Shown: one piece after another, positions 11,559 to 12,275 of the stretch
How the letters are laid out: each line of letters starts with the position of its first letter
How positions within the stretch are numbered: the first letter of the stretch is position 1
Assembly: GCA_024654105.1 (NCBI GenBank)
Contig: JANLID010000287.1
Coordinates: 1-12,275, forward strand
Source of the DNA: Gallionella sp.
GTDB taxonomy: Bacteria; Pseudomonadota; Gammaproteobacteria; Burkholderiales; Gallionellaceae
Length of the DNA stretch: 12,275 bases
Direction of reading: 5' to 3'
Notes under the pieces: generated by a model
Seen by the model: the letters and a program-made list of their open reading frames with translations, nothing else
The model's database searches: none
What the model was told of the DNA's origin: nothing
Translations under genes and position numbers: made by a program

Positions 11559-12275
11559 TTATTTCTTTACGTCCCGCCAATGCCGAATAATAAGCTGCAA
11601 ACTCTGCGTGCCATTGTATTCATTGACGTTCAGGCTGTACACGGCATGTATTTGGTCAGGCAGCGGTTCGTTGTGCCCGAACAGTATCGCCTCAATAAGT
11701 TTGCCCTGTGCGCTTAAACGCAACTTCAGATGTTTTTCGCCGGCCACACGCTGGTTTTGCACGGCGAAGTCGTCGTTGAATTGCGGGGCAGGGAAGCCCT
11801 GGCCCCACACTTGTTTATCCAGTAAGCGCGCCACGTCCAGATTCATCTCGGTATGCTCCAGCGCGCCATCGGTTTCGATGCGTTGCGCCAGATCGCCCGC
11901 GCTGAGCAATTCGCCGGAGACTTGTTCGAAGGCGGCGGCAAACTCGGCAAAATCTGTTTCGGCGATGCTCAAGCCCGCTGCGGCAGCATGGCCACCAAAT
12001 TTCCTGATGAGAGATGGATGGCGCTTGCTGATCAGGTCCAGCGCATCGCGCAGATGCAGTCCCGCGATGGAACGCCCGGAGCCTTTCAATTCGCCTGCGG
12101 AAGGGTCGCTGCGCAGCAGCGGGATACCACCCGGCGTACTCCTTGCGGGTGCGTCGTTGGCGCGGGCGAAGGCGATCACCGGACGATGGAATCTGTCCTT
12201 GAGGCGCGAGGCGAGGATGCCGATTACGCCCTGATGCCAGGTTTCGTCGAACAATACCAGGGAGGTTTCGTAGGG
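11559..12275 (-). CDS. recJ: RecJ single-strand DNA 5'-3' exonuclease, C-terminal part (5' end outside the window)
   Basis: The frame is open from the right edge to TAA at 11561-11559, giving 238 residues. It begins within the DHHA1 region with ETSLVLFDETWHQGVIGI, a hallmark of RecJ. KFGGHAAAAGLSI is the conserved GGHxxAAG substrate-binding motif. The last ~110 residues form the OB-fold-like RecJ C-terminal domain, ending QLIIRHWRDVKK. RecJ degrades 5' single-stranded ends in mismatch repair, base excision repair and RecFOR recombination. The catalytic DHH residues lie in the missing N-terminal part. There is no internal start; the gene simply continues beyond the edge. Confidence 0.95.
   Translation of the reverse strand, partial: PYETSLVLFDETWHQGVIGILASRLKDRFHRPVIAFARANDAPARSTPGGIPLLRSDPSAGELKGSGRSIAGLHLRDALDLISKRHPSLIRKFGGHAAAAGLSIAETDFAEFAAAFEQVSGELLSAGDLAQRIETDGALEHTEMNLDVARLLDKQVWGQGFPAPQFNDDFAVQNQRVAGEKHLKLRLSAQGKLIEAILFGHNEPLPDQIHAVYSLNVNEYNGTQSLQLIIRHWRDVKK

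Overview
The window looks like a chromosomal segment of a Gram-negative proteobacterium, most likely a betaproteobacterium of the Nitrosomonadales/Gallionellaceae type. That assignment is inference from the recJ-prfB neighbourhood, the look of the proteins and the moderately GC-rich codon use. Every supportable gene lies on the minus strand, so transcription runs from high to low coordinates; the large plus-strand reading frames are shadows.

Right end, housekeeping (12275 to 9101). The 3' part of recJ enters from the right edge. It is followed by a MgtC-type/DUF4010 membrane protein and then prfB (release factor 2) with an intact programmed +1 frameshift site. In many proteobacteria recJ, prfB and lysS are neighbours. 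Here a membrane gene sits between recJ and prfB, and lysS is not downstream of prfB.

Middle, an accessory island (about 9075 to 6080). It opens with a palindromic repeat and a 149-bp MITE-like element with 23-bp perfect inverted ends. Three toxin-antitoxin modules follow on the same strand: hepT-mntA (HEPN toxin plus nucleotidyltransferase antitoxin), a Phd-type/RelE-ParE-type pair, and a Phd-type/VapC pair. Between them lie two broken genes: the first ~48 codons of a TIR-domain protein and the C-terminal part of a DUF6933-like protein. Two of the modules have recognisable sigma70-type promoters overlapped by inverted repeats, as expected for autoregulated TA operons.

Left-middle, an arn operon (5917 to 1661). 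The order is arnC, arnA formyltransferase, arnA decarboxylase, arnD: the cytoplasmic/undecaprenyl-phosphate branch of 4-amino-4-deoxy-L-arabinose (L-Ara4N) synthesis for lipid A. The two ArnA activities, fused in E. coli, are separate genes here. arnB and arnT are not in the window. The operon ends in an intrinsic terminator. Two of its three gene junctions carry arrays of a 7-bp repeat (GAGGATC and variants) in inverted orientation. These arrays are partly translated, giving ArnC a period-7 C-terminal tail and the formyltransferase a period-7 N-terminal leader. The third junction holds a 136-bp MITE-like element. This repeat architecture is the most unusual feature of the window.

Left end (1443 to 1). 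A small gene cascade (16 aa, 47 aa, then a large PAS-domain sensor protein running off the left edge) has tightly spaced or overlapping starts, suggesting translational coupling. The output domain of the sensor lies outside the window.
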